In this document: in pieces, positions 16,670 through 29,691 of the stretch
Layout of the letters: the number at the start of each line of letters is the position of its first letter
Numbering within the stretch: position 1 is the stretch's first letter
NCBI RefSeq assembly: GCF_000337195.1
Contig: NZ_AOID01000014.1
Location: 28,522 to 90,206, forward strand
From: Natrinema versiforme JCM 10478
GTDB lineage: Archaea > Halobacteriota > Halobacteria > Halobacteriales > Natrialbaceae
Length of the DNA stretch: 61,685 bases
Direction: 5' to 3'
The notes under the pieces: generated by a model
What the model was told of the DNA's origin: nothing
The model's input: the letters and a program-made list of their open reading frames with translations, nothing else
Databases searched by the model: none
Program-made: the position numbers and the translations under genes

Positions 16670-18508
<1,839 letters not shown>

Positions 18509-18617
18509 TCCTGTGAGAACCGTCGTCAGGGTGCTACCTTACTTTTTCGCAACCGGTTCGGGAACGCGTCAGTTTTTGCCGGTCGACGGCTCCGACCGCC
18601 GCCGCTCGAAAACCGTA

Positions 18618-18875
18618 TCAGTCACCGCCCGACTCGAGTGCGTGACACGACCGGCAGTACCGATACGTCCGCGACTCGAGGCCGGTCCCGCAGCCGCGAC
18701 ACGCGGTCGCTCCCGCGTCTCCGCCGGCCGAACGGTCCCCGAACGGATTCACCCGGTCGCCGTCGCCAGTTTCGAACAGATGGCGGCGCTTCGAGCCGGG
18801 CCGGTGGCCGAGCCGATCGGCTACCGCCGTCGACAGGACGGCGAGCATGGGTATTGCTACCAATGCGAGATCCAT
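18618..18875 (-). CDS. Small membrane-anchored zinc-ribbon protein
   Basis: 85 residues from the ATG at 18875 (in-frame ATG at 18884 is upstream). A TATA-like TTAGTATG about 24 nt before 18875 supports the later start. One N-terminal membrane helix (LALVAIPMLAVLSTAVADRL) is followed by a polar linker and a C-terminal zinc ribbon: CRGCG, then CRSC. Proteins with this layout are common in haloarchaea and unassigned. The zinc ribbon would face the cytoplasm if the N-terminal segment acts as a simple anchor. Confidence 0.65.
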   Translation of the reverse strand: MDLALVAIPMLAVLSTAVADRLGHRPGSKRRHLFETGDGDRVNPFGDRSAGGDAGATACRGCGTGLESRTYRYCRSCHALESGGD

Positions 18876-19069
18876 ACGGGCCAAACGGATACGCCCATAC
18901 TAAGTCGTATGTCTAACTAATATCCAGATACCTATACTATTCAAGGACATATTGGCTTTATAATTGTACATATGAATGTGAGGTGGCAGTACAGTCGCGG
19001 AGCCGGGCAGTACCGCGTCCCATGCTAGTTACGGGCAATCGTTATCCGCCGTCGACCCCTGATACGGGC

Positions 19070-20218
19070 ATGGCCGAATTCGTACCCGGACCGTTGCAGA
19101 CCCAGTCGCTGCTCGAGGACCCGCTCTTGCTCATCGGGGCCGCCGTCCTGCTGCTCGCGGTGATCACGGTCTGGCAGATGGTCGAGATCGTCGACGCCTA
19201 TGACAGGGCGGCACTGACCGTCTTCGGGGAGTACCGCAAGCTGCTCGAGCCGGGACTGAACATCGTGCCGCCCTTCGTCTCCCGGATCTACACGTTCGAC
19301 ATGCGGACCCAGACGCTGGACGTGCCCCAGCAGGAGGCGATCACGCGGGACAACTCCCCCGTCACGGCCGATGCCGTGGTCTACATTCGAGTGATGAACG
19401 CCAAGCGCGCCTTCCTCGAGGTCGACGACTACCAGCGTGCCGTCTCCAATCTGGCCCAGACGACCCTGCGGGCCGTCATCGGCGATATGGAACTCGACGA
19501 CACCCTCTCCCGGCGGGAAATGATCAACGAGCGCATCCGCCAGGAACTCGACGAACCCACCGACGAGTGGGGCATTCGCGTCGAGAGCGTCGAGGTCCGC
19601 GAAGTGACCCCGTCCGCGGGCGTCAAGGGCGCGATGGAGGAACAGACCTCTGCCGAACGCCGCCGCCGCGCGATGATCCTCGAGGCCCAAGGTGAACGCC
19701 GCAGCGCCGTCGAGAAGGCCGAAGGGGACAAGCAGTCGAATATCATCCGCGCCCAGGGTGAGAAACAGAGCCAGATCCTCGAGTCACAAGGTGATGCGAT
19801 TTCGACCGTGCTGCGCGCCCGATCGGCCGAATCGATGGGCGAACGCGCGGTCATCGACAAGGGGATGGAAACGCTCGCCGAGATCGGGAAGGGCGAGTCG
19901 ACGACGTTCGTCATGCCCCAGGAGCTCACCTCGCTGGTCGGCCGCTACGGCAAGCACCTCTCGGGCAGCGACGTGGAAGGCAACGGTGCCGACCTCGAGA
20001 GCCTCGAGTTCGACGACGAGACCCGCGAACTGATCGGCCTGGACGACATCGCCGACATCATCGGCGAGATCGACGAGCAAGCGGAGATGGATGTCGAGGC
20101 GATGGAAGAGCAGGCCCAGGCGATCAAGGAAGGGCAGGACGTGGGCATGGACGCCGAGGAGCCGATCACCATGTCCGAATCCGACGACGAGCCCGAACTC
20201 GGCTCCGACTCGGAGTAG
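19070..20218 (+). CDS. SPFH/band-7 domain protein (stomatin/prohibitin-like)
   Basis: 382 residues from the ATG at 19070. The frame is open back to a GTG at 18983, just after a strong TATA-like TTTATAAT (18955-18962), so a longer form or an 80-nt leader is possible. A single membrane helix (LLIGAAVLLLAVITVWQMVEI) precedes the SPFH domain, with GEYRKLLEPGLNIVPPFVSRIYTFDMRTQTLDVPQQEAITRDN as its conserved core. A helical region with repeated QGE/EGDKQS motifs and an acidic tail follow. SPFH proteins form membrane-bound oligomeric rings or microdomains and often regulate proteases or channels. No NfeD partner is adjacent. Confidence 0.9.
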   Translation: MAEFVPGPLQTQSLLEDPLLLIGAAVLLLAVITVWQMVEIVDAYDRAALTVFGEYRKLLEPGLNIVPPFVSRIYTFDMRTQTLDVPQQEAITRDNSPVTADAVVYIRVMNAKRAFLEVDDYQRAVSNLAQTTLRAVIGDMELDDTLSRREMINERIRQELDEPTDEWGIRVESVEVREVTPSAGVKGAMEEQTSAERRRRAMILEAQGERRSAVEKAEGDKQSNIIRAQGEKQSQILESQGDAISTVLRARSAESMGERAVIDKGMETLAEIGKGESTTFVMPQELTSLVGRYGKHLSGSDVEGNGADLESLEFDDETRELIGLDDIADIIGEIDEQAEMDVEAMEEQAQAIKEGQDVGMDAEEPITMSESDDEPELGSDSE

Positions 20219-20355
20219 CGCTGGCGCGCCGCGAGCGGCCGGCGGCTCGCGGTCGACCCACCTCACAGTCACCGATTGTCACGGCCACATCGGCGACGTT
20301 TCTCTCGAGAACTCGATCTCGCGAATCGGCGAACCGAAAACAGCGTTGCCGGCGC
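20219..20355. other. Convergent intergenic region
   Basis: 137 bp between the converging SPFH and pccX genes. I see no gene or clear terminator in it. Confidence 0.5.
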
Positions 20356-22279
<1,924 letters not shown>

Positions 22280-22513
22280 GCCGGGAACACCCCTGCTCGA
22301 TTCATACGCCGTTGTGCGAGGACCAACAGGAAAAGGATTCCGTAATACCATCACGGTTTATCACTCCTCGAGTCGACCGGTCGCATCCGATCGGGACACC
22401 GAACTGATATACTATTTAAAAGTAATGCGATCCGATCACTTCGTAATTCTCGCCGTCTCGACAGCGAATTGTCGACTTCAGCCGGCGTACATCATTTCGC
22501 AAACCACGAACAA

Positions 22514-22520
22514 TTATATA
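22514..22520 (+). promoter_or_regulatory. TATA box of the NSS transporter gene
   Basis: TTATATA about 28 nt before the ATG at 22545, preceded by an AT-rich stretch. The spacing predicts a leaderless or nearly leaderless transcript. Confidence 0.6.
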
Positions 22521-22544
22521 GTGGCTCTTTCAAACCGATTCCAC

Positions 22545-23894
22545 ATGGCACAACGCGAAACATGGGCAACGAGAGCAGGATTTATCCTTGCCGCGGTGGG
22601 TAGTGCGGTGGGATTAGGTAACGTCTGGCGGTTTCCGTATCAGGTTGGTGAATACGGCGGTGCGGCGTTTCTCGTCGTCTACCTCGCTTTGATCGCGGTC
22701 ATCGGGTTCCCAGTGATCTTAGTCGAGTTCACTGTCGGCCGGTATACGGAACGGAATCCCGTTGGTGCGCTCAAGCAGATCGGAGAGGGTGCGTGGACGA
22801 AAATAGGGTGGGTCTTCGTCACGGCCGGCTTCGTTATCCTCTCGTACTACAGCGTCGTCGCTGGCTGGGTCCTGCAGTACACCGTCTACGGACTGCAGGG
22901 GAACTACGCCGCAGACGGTGCGGCACAGTTCGGAGCGACCACGGGGGGAATGATGTCCATTCTCACGCACGCGATCTTCATGGCGGCGGTCATCGCTGTC
23001 GTCGGATTTGGTATCCGCCGTGGGATTGAATTCTCGGTGAAGTTGATGGTTCCCGCGATCATCCTCCTCTTGGTCGGTCTGGCAGTCTACGCCGGCACGC
23101 TCCCGAATGCTGGGGAGGCCTACGCATACTACCTGTCGCCTGATCTGAGTACTATTGCCGCAAACTGGACCAGTATCTTACCCGCAGCCGCCGCACAGGC
23201 GTTCTTCACGCTCTCGCTCGGGATGGGCGTGATGATCACCTACGCATCCTACCTCGGAGAGGATCGGAACCTCGCCAAAGACGCCGTCATCATCGTCGGC
23301 TTAGACACGGCGATCGCGTTCACCGTCGGCCTCGTCGCGTTCCCGGTCCTCTTCTCCGGTGACCTCGCCGTCGCCGATATCGTCGCAATCGGCGACGGTC
23401 CGGGTTTCATCTTCATCGCGCTTTCGCAGGCGTTTAGCAACATTCCGTTCGGCAGCGTTCTCGGCGCGGTCTTCTTCGGGACCGTCTTCATCGCGGCGCT
23501 CTCGAGCGCGATCAGTATCATGGAAGTCGTCGTGTCCTACCTGATCGACGAACGCGGCGTCGATCGCGTCCCGGCGACGCTGCTCATCGGGACCGCGATC
23601 TTCCTCTTCGGCGTTCCCGTCGCGTACGACGGCAGTCTCTCGTGGCTCACGGTCTACGACGAACTCGCGAACAACATCCTGCTCATTCTCGGCGCACTGT
23701 TGTTATCGATCTACATCGGCTGGGTCGGGACCGACATCGGCCTCGAGGAACTCGGCAAAGGGATTCGAAACCTCGGCGGCTGGGGAACGGCCTGGATCTG
23801 GGCCCTTCGAATTCCCGTCCTCGTCACGCTGGTCGTGATCCTCGGACTGAACGCGATCGGAGCCTACGAGGCGATCAGCGGCATCATCGGCTGA
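22545..23894 (+). CDS. Sodium-dependent transporter, NSS (SNF) family
   Basis: 449 residues, about 12 membrane segments. The signature of the neurotransmitter:sodium symporter family is at the N-terminus: GFILAAVGSAVGLGNVWRFPY, where the unwound first helix binds substrate and Na+. FILSYYSVVAGW is the conserved helix 3 segment. Prokaryotic members import amino acids or related compounds with Na+; the substrate here is unknown. The upstream open frame is ignored because a TATA box at 22514 fixes the start at 22545. The first third uses more A/T-ending codons than its neighbours. It is convergent with the SDR gene. Confidence 0.92.
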   Translation: MAQRETWATRAGFILAAVGSAVGLGNVWRFPYQVGEYGGAAFLVVYLALIAVIGFPVILVEFTVGRYTERNPVGALKQIGEGAWTKIGWVFVTAGFVILSYYSVVAGWVLQYTVYGLQGNYAADGAAQFGATTGGMMSILTHAIFMAAVIAVVGFGIRRGIEFSVKLMVPAIILLLVGLAVYAGTLPNAGEAYAYYLSPDLSTIAANWTSILPAAAAQAFFTLSLGMGVMITYASYLGEDRNLAKDAVIIVGLDTAIAFTVGLVAFPVLFSGDLAVADIVAIGDGPGFIFIALSQAFSNIPFGSVLGAVFFGTVFIAALSSAISIMEVVVSYLIDERGVDRVPATLLIGTAIFLFGVPVAYDGSLSWLTVYDELANNILLILGALLLSIYIGWVGTDIGLEELGKGIRNLGGWGTAWIWALRIPVLVTLVVILGLNAIGAYEAISGIIG

Positions 23895-23922
23895 CTGACG
23901 GAACTCGGTGTTTTTTCGTCGA

Positions 23923-24657
23923 CTATGCCTCGCCGTAGACCGGCACAGCAGCGCCGCTGGTCACCGCGGCTCCGTCACTACAGAGAAACGCCAGCACATC
24001 CGCGATCTCGAGCGGATCGACCCACGAGTCGTGATCCGCGTCGGGCATCATCTCGCGGTTCATCGGCGTGTCGATGACGCTCGGCATGACGCTGTTGGCC
24101 CGTACCGTCCCGCTGTTTTCCGCGGCGATCGTCTCCATCAGCAGGCGGATGCCGGCCTTCGTGATCCGGTAGGGGCCGTCCCCGTCGCCGCCCTCGAGCG
24201 AGGATCGAGCGCTAATACTGGCGATCGAGCCATCCGTCTCTTGGAGGTGTGGCAGGGCGTGTTTCGAGGCGAGAAACGCGGTCTTCAGGTTGATGTCGAC
24301 GAGCAGCTCGAACGCCTCGAGATCGGTGTCCTCGATGTGATCGCCGCCCCGCCACGTTCCGGCGATGTTCAGCAGGTGGTCGATTCGGCCGTGCTCATCG
24401 ACGACGGATTCCATCAGATCCACAACGTCGTCCTCGTCGGTCAGGTCCGCCTCGTAGAACGCGAGGGCCGATTCGTCATCGGGATCGCGCTCGAGTTGGC
24501 TGTCCCCCTCTCCCGGTGCGATCACGTCGACGGCACAGACGGTCGCGCCCGCCTCGAGAAACCGGTCGACGGCGGCGCTGCCGAGCGCGCCGCTCGCCCC
24601 GGTGATCACTGCGACGGTTCCGCTGAAGTCGACGTCGAACGCGGTCGTGACTGCCAT
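23923..24657 (-). CDS. Short-chain dehydrogenase/reductase
   Basis: 244 residues, classical SDR length. The nucleotide-binding motif is VAVITGASGALGSAA, which departs slightly from TGxxxGxG because Ser replaces the last Gly-adjacent position. NIAG is the structural motif at strand 4. The active site is YRITKAG (Tyr and Lys), with the catalytic Ser in SISARSS. The loop after strand 2 (VDVIAPGEGDSQLER) suggests an Asp that favours NAD over NADP. The substrate cannot be inferred. It is convergent with the NSS transporter and next to the receiver protein in the same orientation (69 bp gap). Confidence 0.88.
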   Translation of the reverse strand: MAVTTAFDVDFSGTVAVITGASGALGSAAVDRFLEAGATVCAVDVIAPGEGDSQLERDPDDESALAFYEADLTDEDDVVDLMESVVDEHGRIDHLLNIAGTWRGGDHIEDTDLEAFELLVDINLKTAFLASKHALPHLQETDGSIASISARSSLEGGDGDGPYRITKAGIRLLMETIAAENSGTVRANSVMPSVIDTPMNREMMPDADHDSWVDPLEIADVLAFLCSDGAAVTSGAAVPVYGEA

Positions 24658-24726
24658 ACGAGGTGTTCACGGGCCGTTCGCATCAAAGGACGGGGCCGTC
24701 GGCTCGCCAGTCACAGTCGCGTCGCG

Positions 24727-25170
24727 CTACGAGGACTTCGTCGGCAGCGCGGCTCGCTTGAACCAGAAGTCCGCGATCGCTTCGACCATCTCGGCGTACG
24801 CCTCGGCGTCGGTCGGTTTCGTGAGGTAGGCGTTGGCCGTGAGTTCGTAACTTTCGTGGATGTCTTCGACGGTCGCCGATCGGGTCAACACGAGCACGGG
24901 CAGCCGTGCGAGCGCCGGCTCGTCGGTAAGGGTCTCGAGGAGACCGAGGCCGTCCATCCGCGGCAGATCGAGGTCGAGCAAGACGAGATCCGGAAGCGAC
25001 GGCGACTCGTCGTCGCCGGTCAGACGCGAGAGCGCTTCGTCGCCGTCGCTGGCGACGGTGACGATAACGTCGATGTCCACCCCGTCGAACGCCTCGCGGA
25101 GGAACTGCACGTCTTCGGCGTCGTTCTCGACGAGAAGGACGTGGATCGGCTCGTCGCGGTGGCTGTTCAT
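24727..25170 (-). CDS. Stand-alone response regulator receiver protein
   Basis: 147 residues consisting of one receiver domain, with no output domain. IHVLLVENDAEDVQFL supplies the acidic pocket, VLLDLDLPRMDG the phosphoacceptor Asp66, VLTRSA the conserved Thr, and LTKP the Lys118. The extended helix after strand 1 and the long loop are typical of Rcp1-type receivers partnered with phytochrome-like or PAS histidine kinases. No kinase gene is in the window, so its partner is encoded elsewhere. Confidence 0.9.
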   Translation of the reverse strand: MNSHRDEPIHVLLVENDAEDVQFLREAFDGVDIDVIVTVASDGDEALSRLTGDDESPSLPDLVLLDLDLPRMDGLGLLETLTDEPALARLPVLVLTRSATVEDIHESYELTANAYLTKPTDAEAYAEMVEAIADFWFKRAALPTKSS

Positions 25171-25355
25171 ATCAGTCTCATGATGGACACAGCGGTGACT
25201 GTCTTATCCACTCCAGTAATCGTATCGTCTTAGTCATGGTATTCGGTTAAGCCTACTTGCTAAGTAATTTGGAACGACGCGGGCAAATCGCGCGCAGACG
25301 CCGAGAGTGCAGTCCAGCGGACGACTAAAGCCGCCGGGGGTCGATAGGGCCACTA

Positions 25356-26021
25356 ATGCGACTCATCGCGCACCGGGGCTTCGCCGCGACCGCCCCCGAG
25401 AACACGATCGGTGCCGTTCAGTCCGCGGCCGACCACGCCGATGCCGTCGAGTTCGACGTGCGACGCTGTGGCTCCGGCGAACTCGTCGTCGTCCACGACG
25501 ACACGATCGACCGCGTCACCGACGGCACCGGGGCCGTCGCAGATGCCACCGTCAGCGAACTCGCCGCTCACTCGGTACTCGAGTCCGACGAGTCGATCCC
25601 CACCCTCGACGCGATGCTCGCGGCCCTGCCGCCGACCGTCGAAGTCAACCTCGAGCTCAAAGAGCCGGGCATCGCGGCCGACGTGCTCGCGGCGCTCGAA
25701 GACGCAGACATCGATAATCGCGTCGTGACGACCTCGTTTCTCGCCGCCGAACTGCGGACGATCCGTGACCGCGACCCGAGCCAGCCGATCGGGTTGCTGG
25801 TCGACCGCCACCTCGAGACGCCGGTCACGACGGCGGTCGAACTCGACTGCGACGTCCTCGGCGCGAGTTGCTGGCGCTGTCTGGCGACGCGGATCGTGCC
25901 GCGGGCGACGGCGGTGGGGCTCGAGGTCCACTCGTGGTCGATCGAACGGCGACCGATGGCGACGCTGCTCGACCGGCGCGGCGTCGACTGCGTCTCGGCG
26001 GATCGACCGATCCGCGTCTGA
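25356..26021 (+). CDS. Glycerophosphodiester phosphodiesterase
   Basis: 221 residues in the PI-PLC-like TIM barrel of GDPD enzymes. Catalytic motifs are LIAHRGFAATAPENT (His6, Arg7, Glu15), VEFDVRR, and LVVVHDDTIDRVTDGTG, with NLELKEPG supplying the metal-binding Glu/Lys strand. The enzyme hydrolyses glycerophosphodiesters to glycerol phosphate and an alcohol. No signal peptide is present, so it acts in the cytoplasm. It is slightly shorter than the usual 230-250 residues. It is convergent with the yjbQ-like gene. Confidence 0.9.
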   Translation: MRLIAHRGFAATAPENTIGAVQSAADHADAVEFDVRRCGSGELVVVHDDTIDRVTDGTGAVADATVSELAAHSVLESDESIPTLDAMLAALPPTVEVNLELKEPGIAADVLAALEDADIDNRVVTTSFLAAELRTIRDRDPSQPIGLLVDRHLETPVTTAVELDCDVLGASCWRCLATRIVPRATAVGLEVHSWSIERRPMATLLDRRGVDCVSADRPIRV

Positions 26022-26074
26022 GCGCTCGGGAGTCGGGCACGCTCGTCGCCCGGCGGTCCTCGAGCGATCGGGCG

Positions 26075-26464
26075 CTAGTCGCCGACGATCGTCGTGGACA
26101 CCGTCCGCGTTCGCGGGCCGTCGCACTCGACGAGCAACACCGACTGCCACGTTCCCAGCGCCAACTCGCCGTTTTCGACCGGAATCGTCACGTCGGGGCC
26201 GATCAGCGACGCTCGCAGGTGTGAGTCCGCGTTGCCGTCTAATTGATCGTGTGCGTGTCCCTCGTCGGGGACTAAATCTCGCAGGAACGACTCGAGGTCA
26301 CCCCGGATCCGCGGTTCGTCCTCTTGGACGACGAGGCCGGCCGTCGTGTGCTCGACGAAGGCCGTACAGGTGCCCGATTCGCAGTCGTCGGGGACGGCCG
26401 CGGCGATGCGATCGGTCACGTCGACGGTCGTCAGCCGGGACTCGGTCTCGACGGAAAAGCCCAT
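26075..26464 (-). CDS. YjbQ-type secondary thiamine-phosphate synthase family protein
   Basis: 129 residues from the ATG at 26464; a longer frame would overlap the HEAT gene and lacks family similarity. Family signatures are CTAFVEHTTAGLVVQEDEP (His-Thr-Thr motif), GNADSHLRASLIGP and LGTWQSVLLVECDGPR. Members of the UPF0047/YjbQ family can complement thiamine phosphate synthase mutants weakly; the physiological reaction is uncertain. It follows the HEAT-repeat gene in the same direction with a gap of about 40 nt. Confidence 0.88.
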   Translation of the reverse strand: MGFSVETESRLTTVDVTDRIAAAVPDDCESGTCTAFVEHTTAGLVVQEDEPRIRGDLESFLRDLVPDEGHAHDQLDGNADSHLRASLIGPDVTIPVENGELALGTWQSVLLVECDGPRTRTVSTTIVGD

Positions 26465-26505
26465 GCGCGAGTCCACACCCGCGAGAACGGAGTGCGTTCC
26501 GGTCG

Positions 26506-27531
26506 CTACGAAACCTGTGCGACGGCCCACGCGGCGCGGTCGCGAACCGTCGGTGCCGGGTCCTCGCTCGCGAGTTCCTCGAGACGGGATTCGGCCGCGT
26601 CGACGCGACCGTACCCCAGCGCGAGGCAGGCGTTTGCCCGGACACGCGGGTGATCGTCCGCGAGCGACTCGAGGAGCCGTCCGCGGACCGGTTCGATCGC
26701 GGGCTCGCTTTCTGCGGCGAGACGGGCGATCGCGTCCGCGGCGACGGCTCGGGTATCCGGATCGTCGCGCGCCAGGGCCGCGCCGAGTTCGTCACAGACC
26801 GATTCGACGGCGGCGGGATCGCAGCGGGCCGCGTCGCCGAGACAGTCGATCGCGGCGTGGCGTAGGGCCGTCTCGTCACGATCGACGAGCGCAGCCGCCC
26901 GGGCGACGAACTCGAGTGAAGGTGGCGTCGCACCGGAGCGCGCCAGTCGCCCGAGCGCCCGAAGCGCCGGGAGCCCGTACTCGTCCGGGGCTGACGCCAA
27001 CGCGTCGGTGAGAACCGGGACGGCGGGTTCGATCGCCGTCGGTTCCTCCCTCGAGACGTGTTCTAACGCCAGTATCCCCTGCCGATCGTAGCCGCATCGC
27101 TCCTCAAGTACGTCGGCGATCTCTGCGGCGTGATCGGCCACGACGTCCGGCCGCTCGGCGGCGACGGCGGCGATGCATCGAAGCAGTTCTGCCGTGGCGG
27201 GCTGGTCGGCTCGTTCGACGGCGACGCCGAGGATAGCCCCGGTCGACGGCGCGACATCTGTTGGCACTTCGGCCGCCAGATCGGCGAGACAGGCGGCCAC
27301 CTCGTCGTGAAAATCGATTTCGGGCCGCTCGAGCAGCGCTCGGAGCTTCGGGACCGTCGGCGCGTACGCGGCGGTCCGCCCCCGGTCGTCGATCGCGGTC
27401 CGAATTCGTTGGACCGCGGTTCGTTGTGTAGTCGGTTCCTCGGCCTCGAGTCGCGTCAGGATCGCTGGCAGATCGACTCCGGTGGCCCCCCGGCCCCGGG
27501 GCTCGACGGCCTCGCCCCCGTCCCCAGTCAT
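26506..27531 (-). CDS. HEAT-repeat protein
   Basis: 341 residues from the ATG at 27531. Two upstream in-frame codons exist, but a TATATAAT box (27555-27562) about 27 nt away fits this start best. The sequence is a chain of helical hairpin repeats of about 35-40 residues, for example VPVLTDALASAPDEYGLPALRALGRLA and LLESLADDHPRVRANACLALGYG. HEAT proteins are scaffolds for protein-protein contacts. It is rich in Ala, Arg and Asp and has no other domain. The partner is unknown, although yjbQ is probably co-transcribed. Confidence 0.8.
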   Translation of the reverse strand: MTGDGGEAVEPRGRGATGVDLPAILTRLEAEEPTTQRTAVQRIRTAIDDRGRTAAYAPTVPKLRALLERPEIDFHDEVAACLADLAAEVPTDVAPSTGAILGVAVERADQPATAELLRCIAAVAAERPDVVADHAAEIADVLEERCGYDRQGILALEHVSREEPTAIEPAVPVLTDALASAPDEYGLPALRALGRLARSGATPPSLEFVARAAALVDRDETALRHAAIDCLGDAARCDPAAVESVCDELGAALARDDPDTRAVAADAIARLAAESEPAIEPVRGRLLESLADDHPRVRANACLALGYGRVDAAESRLEELASEDPAPTVRDRAAWAVAQVS

Positions 27532-27554
27532 CGTCTCCTGCATTGGAGATGGAG

Positions 27555-27562
27555 TATATAAT
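27555..27562 (-). promoter_or_regulatory. TATA box of the HEAT-repeat gene
   Basis: Reads ATTATATA on the minus strand and lies 24-31 nt before the ATG at 27531. It decides between three possible start codons in favour of 27531. Confidence 0.6.
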
Positions 27563-27663
27563 CGTTCTGGCCGAATGACCCCGAACAACCGGTCGTTCGC
27601 GCCGAATGTCGCCGAAACCGAACCAGTTCGGGCCCGGAGGCGAGGAACAGTAGCCGAGTTGCC

Positions 27664-29691
27664 TTACGCCAGCCACTCGTCGGGCTTGGTGTCGTAGTCG
27701 ACGTCGTCGGCCGCGAGGTGTTCGACCTCTTCCCACGGCACGTCCTCGGTCGTCATCGTCTCGCCGTTGTACCGGATCAGCTTCCCCTGCTCTTCGGCTT
27801 CGGGCTCGCGGTTGCGGCGCTTGGCGACCTCGATGTCGTGCTCGTCGACCTCCTTGACGATCGTCAGGAGGTTCACCGGCCGTCCCCACAGCTCGAAGAT
27901 GCGTTTGAGGGTTTCCTTCGCTTGCCCCAGATCGAGCATGACGCCGTTGTACTGGTGGCCCAACAGCAGTTCGTTGGCGTTGTTGTAGTTCCCGTCGTAG
28001 ACCGCGATCGTCGGCTTCCCGAAGTTGGTGAACTGCAAGAGCAGTTTCTTCTTGACGTCCTCGGCCGCGTCGCTGGCGACGTGGAACTGCCCTGTCGCCT
28101 GCGAGTGCTCGTAGGTGAAGTAGTTGTTCTCCGTGATGAACTCCTGGGTCAGGAACTCGTCTAAGAAGGTCACGTCGTTGTGGCTCTCCCGCACGTCGAA
28201 TAGCCGGTCCCAGCCGGCCGAGAAGTCGACGTTCTCGAGTGCTTCCTCGACCGACGAATAGCGGGCGTCGTCGAACAGGTAGCGGCCGATCCGCTCGAGT
28301 TCGTTCTGGTTAACCCGCGCGAGGAAGCCGCGGTGCTGGCGCTTGACCAGCGAGTAGTGCCGGCGAGCCAGCCCCTCCTCGGTCAGCACCTTCCACGGGT
28401 ATTTCGACACGTCGATCTTGCCCTCACGGGCCCGCTCGAGGGCCTCTTGGTCGACCCACTCGTCGGGAACGTCCTCGAGCTGATCGAGCGTCTCCGGAGT
28501 GATTGTCTCGATCGCCGTCGGCGGCTCGAGGGTCTCGAGGACGTCCTCGAAGTCGACGACATCGGTGAGGTTGCGCCACGAGACGCCCTCGACGCGCAGG
28601 AGGTGCTCGAGCACGTCGCGGCGGTTGGTCGTGTTCTCGACGTACTCCCAGAGTTCCATGCCGAGGCTGTAGGGGTTCAGGCCGCCGGAGGCCAGCACCT
28701 TCGCCATGTGGTCGGCGTAGTTGAGGAACTCGTCGTCGCCGGCGAAGGCCTCGTCGGTCATCATCGTCGATTCCCAGTAGGCCGCCCACCCCTCGTTCAT
28801 CACCTTCGTCATCTTCTGGGCGGCGAAGTAGTAGGCCTCGGCCCGCATCATATCGAGGATGTCGCGTTGCCACTCCTCCATCTCGACGCCCCGATCCGCC
28901 TCGTCGTCGTACTGCTTGCCGTGTTCCCGGACGAACGCCAGCACGTCCTTCTGGGGCTGTTCGGGGAAGCTCCCCGTGATGTCCTCGTCCTCGAGTTTCT
29001 CGACCCACTCCTCGTTGAACACTTCGCCCTTGATCTCGTCGGAGAGCTCGAGTTCCTCGAGCTTCTCTGCGAGGTCCTCGTCGATCTCCGCGGCGGGCCC
29101 GTCGACATCGAGCCGGCGGCTGAACACCTGATGCTGGTCGATGTTGTCCTCCAGGGTGAGGCAGTGGTCGATCCACTTCTCGACCGCCGCACGGTCGATA
29201 TCGGGATCGGACATGTACTCGTCGATGGCCCGCGCGTGGCGCTCGAGCATGGCCGCCGCGTTGACCTGATCCTCGTCGGCGCGCCCGCTCGTGAACATGC
29301 CGAACCAGTCGTTGTTCGCGAAGAAGTCCGAGTGGGCCTCGACGTGGGTGATGACCGCCTTCTGGTCGGCCACCGTGTTCGACTCCTGTAAGAACGCGTG
29401 GGCTGGGTTGTCGTTGTTGACGATCTCGAAGGCCTTTCCGCCGCCGTACTGGCCCTGCTTTTGCTGCTTGTCGTACTGCATGCCCCACCGCCAGTGGGGG
29501 TAGCGGCTCTGGAATCCCCCGTAGGCGATGAGTTCGTTCATCTCGTCGTAGTCGATGATCCAGTACTTGACCGGGTAGGGCTCGAGGCCGAGCTTTTCCG
29601 CGAGGTTCCGGGCCTCTTCGACCGGTTCCTCGAGGTCGCTGGCGATCGCCTGTTTGCGGAATCGGTCCGCGTTCGAATTTGATTTACTCAT
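27664..29691 (-). CDS. SpoVR family protein
   Basis: 675 residues from the ATG at 29691, which overlaps the end of the YeaH-like gene by 8 nt. SpoVR hallmarks are [33 protein letters not shown] near the N-terminus, [41 protein letters not shown] (His is replaced by Ala in the usual KIMNEGWA context), [10 protein letters not shown], and [20 protein letters not shown]. In E. coli the homologue YcgB belongs with YeaG (PrkA) and YeaH to a stationary-phase/nitrogen-stress system. The biochemical activity is unknown. It is longer than the bacterial protein because of acidic inserts. It is the last gene of a four-gene operon. Confidence 0.92.
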   Translation of the reverse strand: MSKSNSNADRFRKQAIASDLEEPVEEARNLAEKLGLEPYPVKYWIIDYDEMNELIAYGGFQSRYPHWRWGMQYDKQQKQGQYGGGKAFEIVNNDNPAHAFLQESNTVADQKAVITHVEAHSDFFANNDWFGMFTSGRADEDQVNAAAMLERHARAIDEYMSDPDIDRAAVEKWIDHCLTLEDNIDQHQVFSRRLDVDGPAAEIDEDLAEKLEELELSDEIKGEVFNEEWVEKLEDEDITGSFPEQPQKDVLAFVREHGKQYDDEADRGVEMEEWQRDILDMMRAEAYYFAAQKMTKVMNEGWAAYWESTMMTDEAFAGDDEFLNYADHMAKVLASGGLNPYSLGMELWEYVENTTNRRDVLEHLLRVEGVSWRNLTDVVDFEDVLETLEPPTAIETITPETLDQLEDVPDEWVDQEALERAREGKIDVSKYPWKVLTEEGLARRHYSLVKRQHRGFLARVNQNELERIGRYLFDDARYSSVEEALENVDFSAGWDRLFDVRESHNDVTFLDEFLTQEFITENNYFTYEHSQATGQFHVASDAAEDVKKKLLLQFTNFGKPTIAVYDGNYNNANELLLGHQYNGVMLDLGQAKETLKRIFELWGRPVNLLTIVKEVDEHDIEVAKRRNREPEAEEQGKLIRYNGETMTTEDVPWEEVEHLAADDVDYDTKPDEWLA